This document shows positions 61,601 through 64,000 of a stretch of DNA of 64,000 nucleotides, piece by piece. Below the pieces are notes generated by a model. It had not been told where the DNA came from. It did no database searches and saw nothing but the letters and a program-made list of their open reading frames with translations. Within the stretch, counting starts at the first letter, position 1. The number at the start of each line of letters is the position of its first letter. The translations under genes were made by a program, and so were the position numbers. This DNA is from Allium sativum. Lineage: Eukaryota > Streptophyta > Magnoliopsida > Asparagales > Amaryllidaceae. The stretch is taken from the NCBI GenBank assembly GCA_030737875.1, contig CM060921.1:402978192-403042191 (forward strand). The letters are read 5' to 3'.

Positions 61601-64000
61601 TGGACGATTTTTATTTTTAATAATATATAGCATGAAACGAACGCGTCGCGCAACGACAGTTCGATAATATTGATTTTAAATTTCAAATGATTATAACTTG
61701 AACATTTTGAATCGAATTAACGTGAAATGAAAAACGACGAATTTTTATTGATAATGGGTTTAGTATAAAAGAGGAATTTTCAAATTCCATCGTATGGTTT
61801 TCAAGTTATGTTCAAATTAAAATTTGAAAAGGTCGTTATACATGCAGTTCGTCGACCGTAACGGAAAATTGAAAAAAGTGGATTTATAAAAATTATTTAA
61901 AAATCCAGAAAAATACGACAAGGTAAATTTTATAATTTGAAAGTGGTCTGAGTTAAAATTTGCGAATTTGGAATGATTTTGAATCTATTTCGTTAAATAA
62001 CCACATTTCGCAACGCTTTATGTAACGCTTTTAACGTTATTATACCATTTCTTTGAAATGATTTGAATTTAAAGATTTTAAACATGAATCATTATGGAAA
62101 AAGGATATGTTTTAAAAGAGTTTAAAATATACGGTATGAATTTATGTAAACTATAAATAAGATATGGGAAATTTGAATTAAAAAAAGAATGGGTTTGAAT
62201 AGAGTTCGTCTTCGGATATTCGATAGGGATCTCCAGAAGCGGACAAATATTACCAGAAATATCAAAACATATCCATATCAGATTCTAATAGTGTTTGCCC
62301 GAGTTTGTGAATCAATATCAAATATAGGTTGACTTAAATTCTATTTAAACTTATATTTGAAGATATAAATTCTTTAAATGGAAATTCAAAAATAAGCCAA
62401 ATTAAGATTTGGAAGTTCCGGAATAACGTCGAATAATTGGATTTCGGGTTTGAAATATAAGTTTGAAAATGAATATCGAAATTCAAGATAAAGGCTAAGA
62501 TGATAATGGGTTTTCGGGAATTCAACAAATCCAACCTTAATTCGAAGTAAAGTCACAATATTTGGGAAGGAGATCTGAATTGAGACACTCATGTGGTTCA
62601 TAGTTATTATTTTTGAAATACGCTTATTACTTGGAGAGTCCGGGATCAGATATGGATCCGAAACCATTCCAAGTAATTATAGTACATTATAAAGATGCTA
62701 AAGACTTGGATATTGATAAGTGATGACCGAGTATATTCGAATTGTTTAGATTGATTGCTGATGTCTCAGATCGGGCCGTACACCTGATATGAGGTTATAA
62801 GTGGCATGAGACCTGAATATATTTGTTTTCGGGTTGTTATTCCGTTCAGACCTAGAGTGGACTTGTATGGATTGTGTGTCTGACATTTAAATTGACTGCA
62901 TAACACTGATTTCCATTAATATATATCGTATTTGTGGCAATATATTATCCTCATCTCTAAGTCACATGAACTTAGAGGGTATGCATTGATCAAAATCAGT
63001 GACATGCCGTGAATTGTCAATGTGGCATACTCGAGTTATGAAACGAGCTAGTGATGATCAAAGCACGGCTTATTGAAGCGTAGCTTTGTGTATATCATGA
63101 CATTGACTAACCTCACACCTCGGATTGATGGTAAACTGGTGGTTAGTTTGTATCCTTAATCTCTAGTGAAAATCGAAAGCTTCGGCGGTAGATCTACCTT
63201 GAAACCTGAGGGAATAAAGTATATACGGTGTCCGATGTCTGGATGCTATCCGGGATATGTACTTTTGCACTATGTATTCGGTGTCTGTTGTCTGGATGTT
63301 AACCGGGAGATACTTAGCTTCGTGTCCTCCAATGATCTTTCGTGTCAGGAACCATCATGTTGGAAATCCAATCTCGAATACAAGCCTATGCGATTTTTAT
63401 TGTATACCTGTATGTCAATATAACCAATTGGGGTTATAGGGGATATGATTCTACATTTATTTGCGAAATGATTTTCCGACACTATGTACTAATAATAATA
63501 TTAAAAGAGGATTTTACGTATAAAAGCATCTTTGGTTATCATAAGAAAAAATTCGCCCATCTGGTGTGCATTTGCATTGTGTGATGTGGGACGAGCTTAT
63601 GATAGCTTCATTTTCCAATGCGAATTTCTATGCATGGGAATTCACATGGAGTAAACCCGTTCCGTGTTAGCGGCGTGATCCAGTGAATTTTCCTGACTTT
63701 AAAATAAACCCGGAATAATAATAACTGTTTTGAGTTCTCATACCAGTCCCACGACTGACCTGGAGTTTACTGCTCCCTACCTAAACTCTGGGTGCACATA
63801 TTTTGCATGGGCAGCTAGTAGTTTAGTTTTAGGCTTAGTTTCAGAGTTGTATTCATTTTGGAGCAAGAGCTTTGGTTTTGGTCTAACTTCTTCCGTTGAG
63901 TGCAAATTTGTTTCTGTTGAGCTATGGTATACTCTGATTTTATGTAACTCTGATGTAAAAATTTTGAAATGAAAAGTTAATATTCTTTGTGTTTAAATAT
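58648..64000 (+). repeat. Element A 3' LTR (cut by window end)
   Basis: Starts TGTAACAATGCAG. The last 455 bp match 13163-13621 of the 5' LTR, so about 90 bp should follow beyond the window and the full LTR is near 5.4 kb. Contains a leader-like C-rich zone (59840-60046), an RNA-rich stretch without conserved frames, a segment close to D's 46660-46830 (61620-61860), and the conserved 3' block (63545 onwards) with CAGTC-CCAC-GACTG near 63747. No genes. Confidence 0.82.
59840..60046 (+). other. C-rich leader-like zone with splice-donor-like end, A 3' LTR
   Basis: CTCCTTCCCTTCCTTC through CTTACTCGCATCC, ending CTAACCATGTAAGCC (GT at 60047), then AT-rich sequence. Same position in the LTR as the GC islands of D and E, with unrelated sequence. 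Two overlapping frames of 60-65 codons have no conserved domain. Confidence 0.4.

Overview
This is plant nuclear heterochromatin-type DNA, made entirely of LTR retrotransposons of the Ty3/gypsy superfamily, chromovirus branch. The polyproteins have C-terminal chromodomains, primer sites matching plant initiator-Met tRNA, very long LTRs and a very AT-rich background, which points to a flowering plant with a repeat-rich genome. I cannot name the species. I see no host gene, tRNA, rRNA or other single-copy gene.

Layout: six elements (named A-F here) are nested inside one another. A (+) is the outermost. What is left is the last 553 bp of its 5' LTR (13157-13709), its internal region in two pieces (13710-14035 and 57236-58647), and a 3' LTR running off the window end (58648-64000). 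B (-) sits in A's 5' LTR; only the inner end of one B LTR is in the window (1-342 plus 11901-13156). C (+, 343-11895) is a complete element inserted in B. D (+, 14036-57230) is inserted in A's internal region. E (-, 14951-44495) is inserted in D's 5' LTR. F (-, 23235-38383) is inserted in E's right-hand LTR. Target-site duplications are perfect for C (TGCAA) and F (CAAAT), one base off for D (CGATA/CAATA) and imperfect for E.

LTR-LTR divergence estimated by eye on samples agrees with the nesting order: A about 10%, D about 6%, E about 2-4%, F about 1-2%, C two substitutions in 3.2 kb. C is therefore very young, and it carries one uninterrupted Gag-Pol frame of 1,475 codons with all catalytic motifs, so it may still be active. 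F keeps only half of gag and the RNase H-integrase-chromodomain part of pol, joined by an internal deletion. A, D and E have no recognisable coding capacity. They are non-autonomous elements with LTRs of about 5.4-6.7 kb around internal regions of only about 1.0-1.7 kb, and would need proteins from a relative.

The elements share cis features that suggest one replication system. An 18-nt hairpin lies exactly 17 nt before the 3' LTR in all five elements where that site is visible, with compensatory base changes in C. A second small hairpin lies about 335-470 nt from the LTR 3' end. A U3 motif resembling CCATTGTGTTCG occurs in five of the six. The long LTRs also carry GC-rich islands that end, in D, E and A, in a splice-donor-like GTAAG.
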